A program made the position numbers and the translations under genes. From NCBI GenBank assembly GCA_964431685.1, contig CAYSLA010000003.1, forward strand, positions 1 to 56,299: a stretch of DNA of 56,299 nucleotides. Reading direction: 5' to 3'. Position 1 is the first letter of the stretch, and each line of letters starts with the position of its first letter. Of this stretch, positions 16,106-26,383 are shown in pieces. The notes under the pieces were generated by a model. That model did not search any database. It was not told where the DNA came from and worked only from the letters and a program-made list of their open reading frames with translations. The DNA comes from CAYSLA01 sp964431685 (GTDB lineage: Bacteria; Armatimonadota; UBA5829).

Positions 16106-16215
16106 CGGCAGTATCCAGTTGGTGCTCCGGTTCTTTGCCCAGGTGTGTGTGTCACTAACAACTGCGCACTAGACTGGGTGTCCCGGTGTATCTGCGAGTG
16201 ACCTGAGATGTCGCG

Positions 16216-16842
16216 CTACAGTCTCCTACCGATGGAGCTCCAGATGGTTTCCGCAATGGCAGCCATGCCTTTGTCGCCCGGATGGTTCCCGACATCGACG
16301 TTCTTGAACATGCGCTCTGCGGAAGCGAAGTTCGATTTGTCGGTTCCCAGTTGGCCAATCTCCACAAATGTGCCCCCGACCTTAGTGCAAGCCCGCCGCA
16401 GCATCTCGTCTCTGTCTGGGGCGGGCCAGAAGCAACTTCGCACAATGATCTCCGGGCTGCCGCTGCTCTTGAGCGCAATCAGCAGCTCCACTACCGCGTC
16501 TCGGAACGTCATTTTGGCCTCGTCTGTGGTGAGGCTGGGCACGTTTTCGCCAATGGCCAGAATAACGACATCGGGCCTGAAGTCAATGTGTTTCGTGAAG
16601 GCCGTGGGGATGTCGAAGGTGTCGTGATGCCTTTCGAAGTCGGCGATGTTCTCGACTATCGCGTCCGGTGTGCGCCCCCCGGCTGCTTCGGCAAACCTGG
16701 CGAGCAGCAGATGCACGTAGTCTTTGTCCGGTGCGCTCGCCGCCATGCCGCAGTCGCCGGGCCAATCTTCGTCCGGCACCGGTGGGTGCATAGTAATGCT
16801 GTTGCCTAAGAAAAGAGCCCTGTCTACTTTCAATCTGGCCAC
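16216..16842 (-). CDS. SGNH/GDSL-type hydrolase
   Basis: About 208 residues of an SGNH-fold esterase. Block I is FLGNSIT (Ser nucleophile), block III is VILAIGEN (Asn), and NHPGDKGM carries the catalytic His and possibly Asp in an unusual order. I chose the GTG at 16842, because the upstream in-frame sequence contains a good promoter. Position next to glycoside hydrolase genes suggests deacylation of polysaccharide or glycosides. No signal peptide with this start. Confidence 0.75.
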   Translation of the reverse strand: MARLKVDRALFLGNSITMHPPVPDEDWPGDCGMAASAPDKDYVHLLLARFAEAAGGRTPDAIVENIADFERHHDTFDIPTAFTKHIDFRPDVVILAIGENVPSLTTDEAKMTFRDAVVELLIALKSSGSPEIIVRSCFWPAPDRDEMLRRACTKVGGTFVEIGQLGTDKSNFASAERMFKNVDVGNHPGDKGMAAIAETIWSSIGRRL

Positions 16843-16896
16843 CTTTGCGTCACGATACGGACTGAGCTGATGAATGGCGAAGCGGTTACTTGCCGG

Positions 16897-16925
16897 ATTA
16901 TACCACCTATCCACAGTTGCGGCAA
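16897..16925 (-). promoter_or_regulatory. promoter of the SGNH hydrolase gene
   Basis: Minus-strand TTGCCG (16920-16925), 17 bases, then TATAAT (16897-16902) preceded by TGG (extended -10). It separates this gene from the rhamnosidase operon upstream. Confidence 0.6.
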
Positions 16926-16972
16926 GACTCCGCCCAGGCAACGGATAGCAGGCGAAATGTCTTGGGCGATGG

Positions 16973-17272
16973 CTATCGATTCCACTCGTCTGCGTGGGCC
17001 AGGCATTGGAGAGACATGTAGGTGCCGAGCATATCGCTGATAGGCAGCGGATCGGATATCCTGATCGAGTGGTGTGCGGGCAGACAAAACGCGCGGGCGA
17101 ACGCGAAAGCGCCGTCGGTCTTGCGATAGTTCTCCAGAAAGCATCGCACCAGCATGTCCGCAGGGCGTACTACATCGCTGTGCCGGTGTGTGCCTTTGAG
17201 CTGCTTATACAGGTCACGCATAGTCCAGAGCGCATCCCAGCCACTCCAGCACTCCTGACCGTACAGTCTCAA
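16973..17272 (-). pseudogene. C-terminal fragment of an unknown, possibly toroid-type glycosidase/lyase protein
   Basis: A 99-residue open frame (TTG start) whose pattern KTDGAFAF ... HHSIRISDPLPISDMLGT resembles the C-terminal turns of an alpha-helical toroid protein. Only 70 bp separate it from the stop of the GH78 gene, so no N-terminal part can fit. Read as a deletion remnant, although a small intact protein cannot be ruled out. Confidence 0.35.
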
Positions 17273-17342
17273 CGTAACTCGTGTCGCCTCTGCCCAATGT
17301 TTCCCCCCGCGTACCAGTTTCCTGTTTTTGTAGCTGGGCCTA

Positions 17343-20144
17343 TCACAAAGTCAGTCTGGATTCAAAAGTGTATTGGCCTCCGAGCACGGTAAACACGGCA
17401 AGGCTATCGGTCTGCCCCGCTTCCTGTTTGACGTGCGCCTCGTCACCCTCAATGAGCCGGACGTTCTCTCCGGGAACGTAGACCACAGCCTCGGTATTGG
17501 CCGGCACTGCCGCGTGCAGAGTCAGTCGATCGCCAGATATGATCCATCTGCTGGTGATCAGGCCCCGCACCGAATCGTATTGTGCTTCGACCCACGTGAG
17601 CGCGGGATCGATCTGCGGGCGGATGATGAACCGCCGGAAACCGGGCTGATCCGGGTCAGGACAGATTCCACCGAGTGACTGGTAGAACCAGAAGCTGATC
17701 GTGGACAGTCCGGGGTGAGGAATCATCCCTCCAGTCCAGAACTCGGGCATTATCGTCAAGCGTTCGGGAGTCTGCGGGTGGTCCAGCATGCTCCAGATGC
17801 TCGGCGCAGTCTCGTTAGCAAGGATGACGTGAGCGACATCGGGACGGTTCAGCTTAATCAGCGTTTTGAGCAGAGCAACCGTGCCGCCGAAGCCCGTGTT
17901 CAGATGCCCATTTCGGGTGTCCATGATGTCGGCTATCAGTTGGTCGGCGACCTTGTCTCTAGCCTCCGAAGGGACTATATCCAGTGCGAGAGCCATAGCG
18001 TGGCAGCCCTGATCTCCGTCGCCATACAGACCAGCATCCCGATCCAGAAAGTCGGCCCGATTGCACTTATCCACCAGTCTTCCCTGCACCTGCCGGTAAC
18101 GCTCGGCGTCTGCATCCTCGCCCAGGACGCTGGCTATGTGTTCAACCGCTCGGAAGTAGCCTACCATCGCCATAGTTTCGTACAGATCTCCGGTATGGGG
18201 ATCGTACCACCTCGCCGTCGGTCGGCCGTGGTCGCCACACGGGGCTTCTGCGTGCCCCTGCTCCGGCGGACGCCACGTACGCGCAGAGAGATCGTGCCGA
18301 GGCAGGATCAGGTCGGTGTAATTGCGTATTGACTCATAGTTTGCGCGGAGTATCTCCGTGTCACCGTAGAACAGATAGGCAAGCCACGGAAGATGAGCCA
18401 GGGCTTCCTTGGGCGCGGGGTAGTCCAGTGAGATGGGCGCGCCGTACATCCCGGCCCAACCATCTGGGCGCTGCTGGTCGCGAAAGTCCCCGGTGAGTTT
18501 GCGGCAGTAAGCGGCCAGATCCCACCCACAGAGCGATGACTCGGACGGCATGAACGTGCCGAACCTCTCCTGCCACGAATCCATCATCATACCGCTCAAC
18601 AGATGGGCCCGAACGGTGCGCTCGGCAACGGCTGCTATCTCCGTGAGTTTCGGGTCGGAGCACGCAAAGCTACCGGCACGCTCGACAGCACTGCCGATGT
18701 CTACTCCCCGGACGCTTACCACCTCGGGTTCCGGGCCTTTCCCAAAGAAGAACACAGGCACATATCTTACGACCCGGTGAGCGAAATGCAGTCGGATGGT
18801 CTCCTGCTGTCCGCCTCGCAGACGGTGGCAGTCCAGACCAAACATGCAGACCCAGTCGCCGTGACTTCCACTGACCTGCAGTTCGACCCATCCTGATACG
18901 TGCCTGCCCAGATCATACACCCAGCCTCCCAGAAACTGTTCGCCACACATCTCCAGGCAGGCGCGGTATGTCTTCTGCCATTCCTTGAAGAACCAGACGT
19001 CGGGGCTGAATGTGCTCCCCCCGTTGTAGAGGCCGTATCGGTTCAGTTCTTCGATGAGTTCAGTCTGGCTCTTTTGCCCGTCTATCCGCTGGCGGCTGAT
19101 TGGCTGCGCCTCGTATCGCACGCAGTTTGGCTCAATCATGTTGGCGCTCAGTTGAGCAGTAGGCGCGGCAACGTAGTTGATCCTATCCCAAAGGCTATCG
19201 TCGAACCTGGGTTCGTCCCAGCCCGGGGTCTCGCTCATACCATCGTAGGTCTCCCCGGAAAAGCCAAAACAGTACTTCCAATGGCTGCGCACCGGAGTGA
19301 GCGGACTCTCGGACGTCTTCCAGTGCTCGTCTGTACAGATAATCTCTTGAGAGCCATCGGCGTATCGAACTTCGAGTTGAGCGATGAGCACTTGCGGAGG
19401 ATAGGGGTAACCCATCAAGCCTGGCATCTTCATCTCCGACCAGGTGGCGGGGTCGCCGAACCATCCCGGCGAAAGCCACACGCCTATCGTGTTGTCTCCC
19501 TCATCCAAAAGACGGGATACATCAAAGGTGTCATAGAACATCCTCTTGGGGAAGTAGCTGAGGGTTGGGCCGAGCACTTGGTCGCTCAAGGTCCGCAAAG
19601 GAGCGGAGACGAACGCCTGGCGCGCGGCGCCGTTTATGGTCGCCTCGTAAGCGCCCTGACCGCAGATATACAGTCGCGCCGATTGCACGGGAGCGTGTAA
19701 GACGAAATCACGGCGCAATCGCGGAGACGCACTGAACTGTCCTCCGGTGATCCAGTTGGCCTGCCAGTCTGATGGCTCAAGCAGCCCCATTTCGAAGAAA
19801 GCCGCCTCGGAAGCGCCCGCGGGCTCGCCGTCCCTGTCCCATGCGTGAACCTGCCAGTAGCATCGCTGCCTGCTGGGTAGGGTTGTTCCGGCGTATGGCA
19901 CATTCACCGTCTCCGCCGACTGCACGACTCCGCTGTCCCACAAATCCGGCTGATCCTCAGCCAGAAGGCTGTAGGACGAAGCTACCACTATCCGATAGGC
20001 GCTCTGCAACTGCCCGGACTGCTCGCTCTCGAGCGTCCAGCTCAATCGCGGATTGCGGGCATCGATTCCCAGAGGGTTGACCAGATACTCGCAACGGGGG
20101 CTCGCTGGCCTCAGTGTTCTCCCGCGGTCTTCGGAGTCCTTCAT
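17343..20144 (-). CDS. GH78 alpha-L-rhamnosidase-like protein
   Basis: A protein of about 933 residues with the GH78 layout: an N-terminal beta domain (PLGIDARNPRLSWTL, ending LPSRQRCYWQVHAWD), a carbohydrate-binding-like beta domain (YFPKRMFYDTFDVSRLLDEG), an alpha/alpha barrel and a C-terminal beta domain. The catalytic region usually written DERLGWxGD reads WQERFGTFMPSESSL, keeping an acidic residue but lacking the usual GD. The ATG at 20144 follows AGGTGA and lies 32 bases after the stop of the upstream secreted protein, so the two form an operon. No signal peptide, suggesting cytoplasmic or periplasm-independent action on imported oligosaccharides. Substrate could differ from rhamnosides. 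Confidence 0.82.
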   Translation of the reverse strand: MKDSEDRGRTLRPASPRCEYLVNPLGIDARNPRLSWTLESEQSGQLQSAYRIVVASSYSLLAEDQPDLWDSGVVQSAETVNVPYAGTTLPSRQRCYWQVHAWDRDGEPAGASEAAFFEMGLLEPSDWQANWITGGQFSASPRLRRDFVLHAPVQSARLYICGQGAYEATINGAARQAFVSAPLRTLSDQVLGPTLSYFPKRMFYDTFDVSRLLDEGDNTIGVWLSPGWFGDPATWSEMKMPGLMGYPYPPQVLIAQLEVRYADGSQEIICTDEHWKTSESPLTPVRSHWKYCFGFSGETYDGMSETPGWDEPRFDDSLWDRINYVAAPTAQLSANMIEPNCVRYEAQPISRQRIDGQKSQTELIEELNRYGLYNGGSTFSPDVWFFKEWQKTYRACLEMCGEQFLGGWVYDLGRHVSGWVELQVSGSHGDWVCMFGLDCHRLRGGQQETIRLHFAHRVVRYVPVFFFGKGPEPEVVSVRGVDIGSAVERAGSFACSDPKLTEIAAVAERTVRAHLLSGMMMDSWQERFGTFMPSESSLCGWDLAAYCRKLTGDFRDQQRPDGWAGMYGAPISLDYPAPKEALAHLPWLAYLFYGDTEILRANYESIRNYTDLILPRHDLSARTWRPPEQGHAEAPCGDHGRPTARWYDPHTGDLYETMAMVGYFRAVEHIASVLGEDADAERYRQVQGRLVDKCNRADFLDRDAGLYGDGDQGCHAMALALDIVPSEARDKVADQLIADIMDTRNGHLNTGFGGTVALLKTLIKLNRPDVAHVILANETAPSIWSMLDHPQTPERLTIMPEFWTGGMIPHPGLSTISFWFYQSLGGICPDPDQPGFRRFIIRPQIDPALTWVEAQYDSVRGLITSRWIISGDRLTLHAAVPANTEAVVYVPGENVRLIEGDEAHVKQEAGQTDSLAVFTVLGGQYTFESRLTL

Positions 20145-20176
20145 CGGTTCACCTCGCACGTGGCTGCTCTGCCGCG

Positions 20177-23100
20177 CTACGGCGCTTTCCACGGCCTCGG
20201 CGTCTGTAGCACGATCATCCGGTAATTATACTCCGTAACGGGAAAGACCACCACACCGTCCTCGATGCGGGCGTACTCCGCGGCGCTGTTGTCGAACAGC
20301 TCGCCCTCCTTGGTCGGAGCATCCCAGTCCTTCACCCGGAACCCGGTGGAATGGACTGCGTTGACAGCCGTCACGGTGGTCCAGTCGTCAAAGCCGAGTT
20401 GCTTCCAGTCGAGCTTCAGGCGAACCGGGCCTTTGTAGTCTCCGTGGTTATAGAAGATAAGCACGGCCTGGTGGATGCCATCGAGCCCGGTGTCGTAGGT
20501 GTCATAGTAGGAGTGTCCATACATCGACACGCTGACGGGCTGCTTGACGTAGAACGAGGCGTAGAACTCGGGACTGTCCACCGTAGTTACGGTCTGTTCC
20601 CAGTAGGGAATGAACCGGTTGAACGGGCTGAACATGTGATAGTTGTTGAACGGGACAAGCTCCCGCTCGCTCAGCAATCCCTCCAGGTAGCCTATCTTGC
20701 CGAACCAGCCGGTTCCGCAGTAGCAGTCGTGAAGCCACTGCACACCCGTCCACTGGTCCCACAGATCCGAGAAGCCGTACTTTCGCAGGGTCTCTGCACT
20801 GATGCGTCCCTGGCTGAGAAACGCGTTCCAGAAACCCCAGTTCGTGCCCATATACTGCGCTCTGTAGTTGTCCGGGGTAAGGAGGGTGCGATAGGTCGGG
20901 TTGTCGGCATTGATGATCGAGTTGCCATTCTCACCATCGTAGTCGCCCACGCAGTAGGACATGAAGATCATCGAAGGTCCCTCGGATGCGTGATACCAGA
21001 GCCCTCCGCCTGGGAAGACCACGTTCTGTATGTTGTATATCCGCTTCAAAACCTGCCTGTGTCCCAGCAGGCTCCAAGTGGGGGCAATGGTGCCGTCGGC
21101 GCGCTTGTATCCGGCCCCGGCGTATGTGTTGCTGGAACTCCAGGGCATGCTCACGTCGAAGTAGCCGCCGGCCACCGGTTCTTTCTTGAAGTACTCATTG
21201 AACCGCCAGATTATGTAGTCCTGCAGGCTCCTCGATTCCGTGGTAACGGGCACACTCCCACGCGACACCGAGTACTTCCCGCGCCAGCGCACGGTCTGAT
21301 CGGTCAGCCACTCATCGCCGAACTCCTGCATCGCTTCGTCCCTGGCTCCCATCATCATCAGGGTAGTGTGATGTACCGGCCTGTGCTCCACGCCCGGCAG
21401 AGTGGTTGACATCCTCGCGCGCTGAACGGAAGACTTGTTTATCCAGTGCTCGTGGAACGGCCTCCACAGCTCCTCCTGGTCCTGCCAGTAGCCCACCACG
21501 TGCGCATACCTGCGGAATCTGTCGCCTTCCACTGTGCGCAGCGTCTTTGGCCTGACCGGGGTTGCTATGAAACCGAACGGAATGTCCCTGGCCTCGGTCA
21601 GGGTGAACGGTTTGTTCACGAAATCCACGCGGGCTGTGCCGCCCTCGGGCGACGAGGTGACCTTCAGGCAGTTGTTCACGTCAGTGACTTCGTAAGGCCC
21701 GGAGGTCTCTGCGCACCACTGGATCCCGCCGATTGCGTTTCCCAGCCAGATGAACTCCGGCGAGCCGACGAAGCCCTCGGGCTTTAGCTTGCCGGTGTTT
21801 CGCATCGAGTAGTCGCGGGCATTGATGACATCGCTGAACGCCGGATTGTATGGTATCTCAAATGCAAGCGATCTTACTCGAACGCTTGAATCCGGTATGA
21901 GCCTGAGATTGGACCAGACCATACCGTCATACTCAATCCAGAAGCTGTGTTCCACGGTCAGCTTTCCGAGTTTCACGCTTCTGATGCCCTCAAGGCGCGT
22001 GTTCGATACTTTGGTCCATCGTATGTCCCCGGCGACCGCGGCCGGCGAGAGCTCCCCTTCCGAGGTCTCGAGTGAAATCCCAATGGGCGAACGCAGGATC
22101 GGTTTGCCCTGTGTAGATACGGCCTGAGGGAAGAGCTTGTCGCCAAAATCGTAAACACGGCCCCACACGCTCACGGAGTTGCCGTCGACCTTGATGTCCT
22201 GCCAGGGACAAGGTGCATCCTCACCATCAAACCCCAGCGTGTTTCCATACCACTCCGGCATAGGGTTCTTATCGAAAGTGTGGGTGGCTGTCTCGATGAC
22301 TTTGCCACGCGCCTTGAATACGAACGTGGTCGTGTAGGTTCCGGTGGGCAGAGACTTGGTGGGTATGTCGCGAACAAAATGGTAGTCTTTGAATCCTTTC
22401 AGAACCTCGCCCCACTTCTTTGCGCCCGATTTGTCCTTGACCGAGACCTCCGCGACAATCTCCCCTGGCTCGTAGATGGCGTGGTTGGTGAAGCCTACCT
22501 CGTATGCCACCTTGTCGTAGGACGGATACTTGCGGAAGTAGACGTCCGCCTCAGTCGGCCGCTGGACCGGATAGCCCGCAACCAGCACATCGGCGTTGGT
22601 CTGACTGTCTGTCACCCTGTGAGTGATCGTGTGCGTGCGTGGATCGACAATCCGTCCCGCATACTCGTAGACCACTTTCTCACCGGCGGGAACGGTGACT
22701 GTCTTGTCATCGCTCAGTTCGCCGCTGTTGGTTGTCACAGTGCATCGCACCGTCCTGGGCTCTCCAGAAGTGTTTACAAGCTCGGTAACGAAGTGCGGCT
22801 TGCCCTGGCCAATCTCGCCGATTGAGACTTGCCTTGCTGTCACGCCGGAGTCCTGGAAGACAACGCGCCCGGCGGGGCTGCACCGTAGTTCGTTTCCTTC
22901 GTCACTTGGCGCACGGTTGCCCCAGGCCCAGCTCGCCATCCCGCTGCGAATTGTCTGCCAAATCCGCATGAAGTTCACATACCACACGTCGCCGGCCTTG
23001 GGAGCGGGTATGTCGAACGAGTCCAGAGGCAGCGCAATCTCGAGGTGCCAGCCGTCCGTGTCGAGCGTCGACGCGCTGGTCCAGTCCGGGTCCCATGCAA

Positions 23101-24433
23101 GCTTCCTGAACCCGGGCTCCCCGGGCAGTCTGCGCCCCTCGATGAAGCCATTATCAGTGAACTCATAGTGAGTGTTCAGACCGTTAACGTAGACCCGATA
23201 GTAGTCGCCTCCGGGCCTGGGATACTGTATGGAGATCTTGAATGAATCGTCGAAGTCTACTGCGGCGTCGAAGGCGGTGACGCTCTTCTTGAGCATGACA
23301 GCAATCATCGCGTTGTTACCGGCAATCTCGCGCGGCGGAGGACAGTGGTAGGCCACGTAGAGGTTGTCCGAGTCATAGGCTAGAAACACGCGGTCCTTGA
23401 GATCGGTGAGCTCCCCAAGCATCCCATAGTCCGCGAGCACCCCGGCCAGGTGTGTGAGAGTAGACATGCCGGTCACGGCCGCTGCGTTGTCCCACTCCCC
23501 AGTCTTCATGATGCCGTCAATCGCGGGAGGAGTGTCGGCCCTCGGGATTGCCACCTGAAGCGGAAGCTGGAACATTCCTTCCTTGCGCCACAACTCGGCC
23601 ACCTGTGCGGGCGACAACTGTTTGTTCCAGACCGAGAAATCATCTATCCAACGATTCCACCGTTCCACACCTGCGCCGACCTGTCCCACAACGATCTCAC
23701 GCACGGACGCGGGCATCGCAAACTTGCCATCGGCCTTCAGCTCGCCATCGATCCAGATAGATGCCGTGCCGCTGCCGTAGTTGATCGTAACCATATGGAC
23801 CAGCGTGGGGTCGAAGTCTATGGGCAAGGAAATCTCGAGCCCACCTGGAGCCTGCAGAGTCAGCTTTCCGGGTTCAAGCTTCCCAAATGTTACGTTTCCG
23901 GACGTGGTACGGAGTTCGAAGAATGTCTCGCGAAGCGGAGAGTGCACATCCCAGTCGCGGAAGTTCACCCTGGTAGGGACGTCTTTCGTGCGGTCTACGG
24001 TTTGGGTGTAGTCCCATCCCTGACCGCGGAACCAGAACGTGATCGCTCCTGAGTCAGAAGGCACACGGTCCTTCGCCTCAAACAACACCGCCTGGTCTGT
24101 CTCTCCGGTGGGCATCATCAACCACATGCTTGCTACCCAGCCTTCGAGGTTCTCGAACATTCGCACCGTGCGCGAACTCAGGGCCTTGCCAACCTCGTCT
24201 TTGTTGGCGTTTGCCCGGACAGAACCGACGTCCTTACCAGGGGTCGCGCTGTAGACGGTTGTTAGTGCGACGGTCCTGGCCGCCATGCTTTCGGTGCCGT
24301 CGATGCCGCTGAAGTCGAGGTGGAACGTCCGGAGATCCTTCATCTCCACAGATGCTGAGGCTCCGGCCAGCGTCATCGTGAGCAGGGCAAAGATAACCGC
24401 GGTCAACCATCGACTGCAAATGCTGGTATGCAT
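20177..24433 (-). CDS. large secreted LamG/CBM9/glycoside-hydrolase-like protein
   Basis: A 1418-residue exported protein. A signal peptide (MHTSICSRWLTAVIFALLTM, cleavage after ASA) precedes a concanavalin/LamG-like domain (about 60-270; WIDDFSVWNKQLSPAQVAELW), a CBM9-like binding domain (about 290-480; PAIDGIMKTGEWDNAA, DNLYVAYHC), beta-sandwich regions, and a C-terminal catalytic-looking barrel similar to DUF6067/GH123-like proteins. AGGAG sits eight bases before the ATG. Likely an extracellular polysaccharide-degrading or binding protein whose products feed the rhamnosidase encoded 32 bases downstream. The exact activity is not deducible. Confidence 0.8.
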   Translation of the reverse strand: MHTSICSRWLTAVIFALLTMTLAGASASVEMKDLRTFHLDFSGIDGTESMAARTVALTTVYSATPGKDVGSVRANANKDEVGKALSSRTVRMFENLEGWVASMWLMMPTGETDQAVLFEAKDRVPSDSGAITFWFRGQGWDYTQTVDRTKDVPTRVNFRDWDVHSPLRETFFELRTTSGNVTFGKLEPGKLTLQAPGGLEISLPIDFDPTLVHMVTINYGSGTASIWIDGELKADGKFAMPASVREIVVGQVGAGVERWNRWIDDFSVWNKQLSPAQVAELWRKEGMFQLPLQVAIPRADTPPAIDGIMKTGEWDNAAAVTGMSTLTHLAGVLADYGMLGELTDLKDRVFLAYDSDNLYVAYHCPPPREIAGNNAMIAVMLKKSVTAFDAAVDFDDSFKISIQYPRPGGDYYRVYVNGLNTHYEFTDNGFIEGRRLPGEPGFRKLAWDPDWTSASTLDTDGWHLEIALPLDSFDIPAPKAGDVWYVNFMRIWQTIRSGMASWAWGNRAPSDEGNELRCSPAGRVVFQDSGVTARQVSIGEIGQGKPHFVTELVNTSGEPRTVRCTVTTNSGELSDDKTVTVPAGEKVVYEYAGRIVDPRTHTITHRVTDSQTNADVLVAGYPVQRPTEADVYFRKYPSYDKVAYEVGFTNHAIYEPGEIVAEVSVKDKSGAKKWGEVLKGFKDYHFVRDIPTKSLPTGTYTTTFVFKARGKVIETATHTFDKNPMPEWYGNTLGFDGEDAPCPWQDIKVDGNSVSVWGRVYDFGDKLFPQAVSTQGKPILRSPIGISLETSEGELSPAAVAGDIRWTKVSNTRLEGIRSVKLGKLTVEHSFWIEYDGMVWSNLRLIPDSSVRVRSLAFEIPYNPAFSDVINARDYSMRNTGKLKPEGFVGSPEFIWLGNAIGGIQWCAETSGPYEVTDVNNCLKVTSSPEGGTARVDFVNKPFTLTEARDIPFGFIATPVRPKTLRTVEGDRFRRYAHVVGYWQDQEELWRPFHEHWINKSSVQRARMSTTLPGVEHRPVHHTTLMMMGARDEAMQEFGDEWLTDQTVRWRGKYSVSRGSVPVTTESRSLQDYIIWRFNEYFKKEPVAGGYFDVSMPWSSSNTYAGAGYKRADGTIAPTWSLLGHRQVLKRIYNIQNVVFPGGGLWYHASEGPSMIFMSYCVGDYDGENGNSIINADNPTYRTLLTPDNYRAQYMGTNWGFWNAFLSQGRISAETLRKYGFSDLWDQWTGVQWLHDCYCGTGWFGKIGYLEGLLSERELVPFNNYHMFSPFNRFIPYWEQTVTTVDSPEFYASFYVKQPVSVSMYGHSYYDTYDTGLDGIHQAVLIFYNHGDYKGPVRLKLDWKQLGFDDWTTVTAVNAVHSTGFRVKDWDAPTKEGELFDNSAAEYARIEDGVVVFPVTEYNYRMIVLQTPRPWKAP

Positions 24434-24582
24434 ATCAAGTCTCCTTTAAGTCACGGCTAGAAACCACTGAATAGACGTATAATCGTAGTATGCACGTTTA
24501 GCCTTGGTTTGTCAAGAGGTATCGAAGTCCATTTTTTCGGTTTCTTCGCCATCTAGCGACCACCCGAGTCTCAGGTCGGGCT

Positions 24583-24612
24583 TTGCCAAAAACGGGCTTC
24601 GGGAGGTATAAT
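24583..24612 (+). promoter_or_regulatory. pfp promoter with AAAAACGGGC box
   Basis: TTGCCA (24583-24588), 18 bases, TATAAT (24607-24612). The spacer begins with the sequence AAAAACGGGC (24588-24597), placed 9 bases before the -10, as in two other promoters of this window. Confidence 0.75.
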
Positions 24613-24667
24613 ACACGCAGCGAAGAACATTCACAGACTAACCGAATCACAGAGGTGAACTCACAAA

Positions 24668-26323
24668 ATGGCAAGAGAGATTTCGTGCCTGCAAAGAGCC
24701 CGTGCATCGTATGAGCCGAAGCTTCCGAAAGCGCTGCGCGGTGGTAGCATCAAGATAGAGCTGGGAGCGTCTACCGAACCCGCAACCGATAAAGCCGAGA
24801 TCAAGAAGCTTTTTCCGCGAACCTATGGGCAAAGCGAGGCGAAGATAGTTGCCGACACCAGTGATCTGCCGACAGCCGCTCTGAATGTTGGGGTGGTATT
24901 GTCCGGCGGCCAGGCCCCTGGAGGACATAACGTCATCGCGGGTCTGTTCGATGCGCTCAAGGCCGCAAATCCTAAAAGCAGGCTATATGGTTTCCTGAAA
25001 GGTCCCAAAGGTGTCATAAAGGGCAAGTACATGGAACTGACCGCCGAGGTTATCGCGCCCTATCGCAATACCGGCGGTTTCGATATGATCATGAGCGGGC
25101 GTGACAAGATCGAGAAGCCTGAGGACCTCGCTGCCTGCCAGGACAACCTCTCAGCCCTCGATCTCGACGGACTGGTGGTGATTGGAGGCGATGACTCCAA
25201 CACGAACGCCGCCGTCCTGGCCGAGTATCTGGCGAGCAATGACGCCAAGACCCGCGTGATAGGCGTCCCCAAAACGATCGACGGAGATATGAAGAACGAA
25301 CAGATAGAGTGTTCGTTCGGTTTCGACACGGCCGCCAAGACCTACTCAGAGCTGATCGGCAATATATGCCGCGATGCCACCAGTGCTGTGAAGTACTGGC
25401 ATTTCGTCAGGCTCATGGGCAGGGCAGCCAGCCACGTGACACTGGAATGCGCCCTGCAGACACACCCGAACATCACGCTCATCTCGGAAGAGATTCAGGA
25501 GAAGGGCACCACGCTTGGCGAGATAGTCGACTACATCGTGGATGTGATTGTCAAGCGGGCGGAGGCTGGAAAGAATTATGGCATTCTTGTGGTGCCGGAA
25601 GGCTTGCCGGAGTTTATCTCTGACATCAAGATACTCATTGATGAACTCAGCGCCATTCTGGGCAAGAAGAAAGACTATCTGCAGCAACTCGGCGACCATT
25701 CTGAGCGACTGCAGTACCTCAGTTCTGAACTGACGGCACACAGCGCCCAGGTCTACTCGTCGCTTCCCACTGAGATTCAGGCAGTGCTGCTTGTGCGCGA
25801 CAGCCACGGCAATGTGCCGTTGTCTCAGGTCGAGACAGAGCGCCTGATCATAGACCTGGTCTCCGATAAGCTTCGGGAAATGAAGGCACAAGGCGAGGCC
25901 AAAGACGTGAAGTTCAGTGCGCTGGGTCATTTCTTTGGATATGAGGGTAGATGTGCCGCGCCGACGAACTTTGACGCCGATTACTGCTACTGCCTTGGTT
26001 ACGCAGCCGCGCAGCTTGTTCGCGGCGGTCTGACGGGCTACACCGTAAATGTGCAGAACCTTGTCAAAGACCCTGATGAATGGGTAGCGGGTGGAACTCC
26101 GGTCACGATGATGCTGAACATGGAATCGCGCGAAGGCAAGTCTGTGCCGGTGATCAAGAAGGCACTCGTGGATACGTCTGGCAAACCATTCAAAGAGCTT
26201 GCAAAGCATCGCGAGAAGTGGGCTCTGGAAGACGAATACCTGTTCCCTGGTCCGATCCAGTACTTTGGCTGTGCCGAGGTCTGCGACAGACCCAGTCTGA
26301 CCTTGCTTCTGGAAAAGGCATAG
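24668..26323 (+). CDS. pfp: pyrophosphate-dependent 6-phosphofructokinase
   Basis: A 551-residue phosphofructokinase of the long clade. GGQAPGGHN in the nucleotide-site region, GGDDSNTNA (the Asp after GGD is the PPi-specific residue) and PKTIDGDMKN (Lys after TIDGD, also PPi-type) mark use of pyrophosphate rather than ATP. It phosphorylates fructose 6-phosphate reversibly in glycolysis and gluconeogenesis. Start ATG is preceded by AGAGGTGAA. Confidence 0.94.
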   Translation: MAREISCLQRARASYEPKLPKALRGGSIKIELGASTEPATDKAEIKKLFPRTYGQSEAKIVADTSDLPTAALNVGVVLSGGQAPGGHNVIAGLFDALKAANPKSRLYGFLKGPKGVIKGKYMELTAEVIAPYRNTGGFDMIMSGRDKIEKPEDLAACQDNLSALDLDGLVVIGGDDSNTNAAVLAEYLASNDAKTRVIGVPKTIDGDMKNEQIECSFGFDTAAKTYSELIGNICRDATSAVKYWHFVRLMGRAASHVTLECALQTHPNITLISEEIQEKGTTLGEIVDYIVDVIVKRAEAGKNYGILVVPEGLPEFISDIKILIDELSAILGKKKDYLQQLGDHSERLQYLSSELTAHSAQVYSSLPTEIQAVLLVRDSHGNVPLSQVETERLIIDLVSDKLREMKAQGEAKDVKFSALGHFFGYEGRCAAPTNFDADYCYCLGYAAAQLVRGGLTGYTVNVQNLVKDPDEWVAGGTPVTMMLNMESREGKSVPVIKKALVDTSGKPFKELAKHREKWALEDEYLFPGPIQYFGCAEVCDRPSLTLLLEKA

Positions 26324-26383
26324 GGCAAACTGGGGGATTTGGATGGACGGGGTGGACGTGGATAGACAGAATGGACATCGACT

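Noticed and set aside
19772..20080. Plus-strand and other-frame open frames within the glycosidase, mfd and export genes
   Set aside because: They are antisense or out-of-frame shadows of long genes with clear domain matches.
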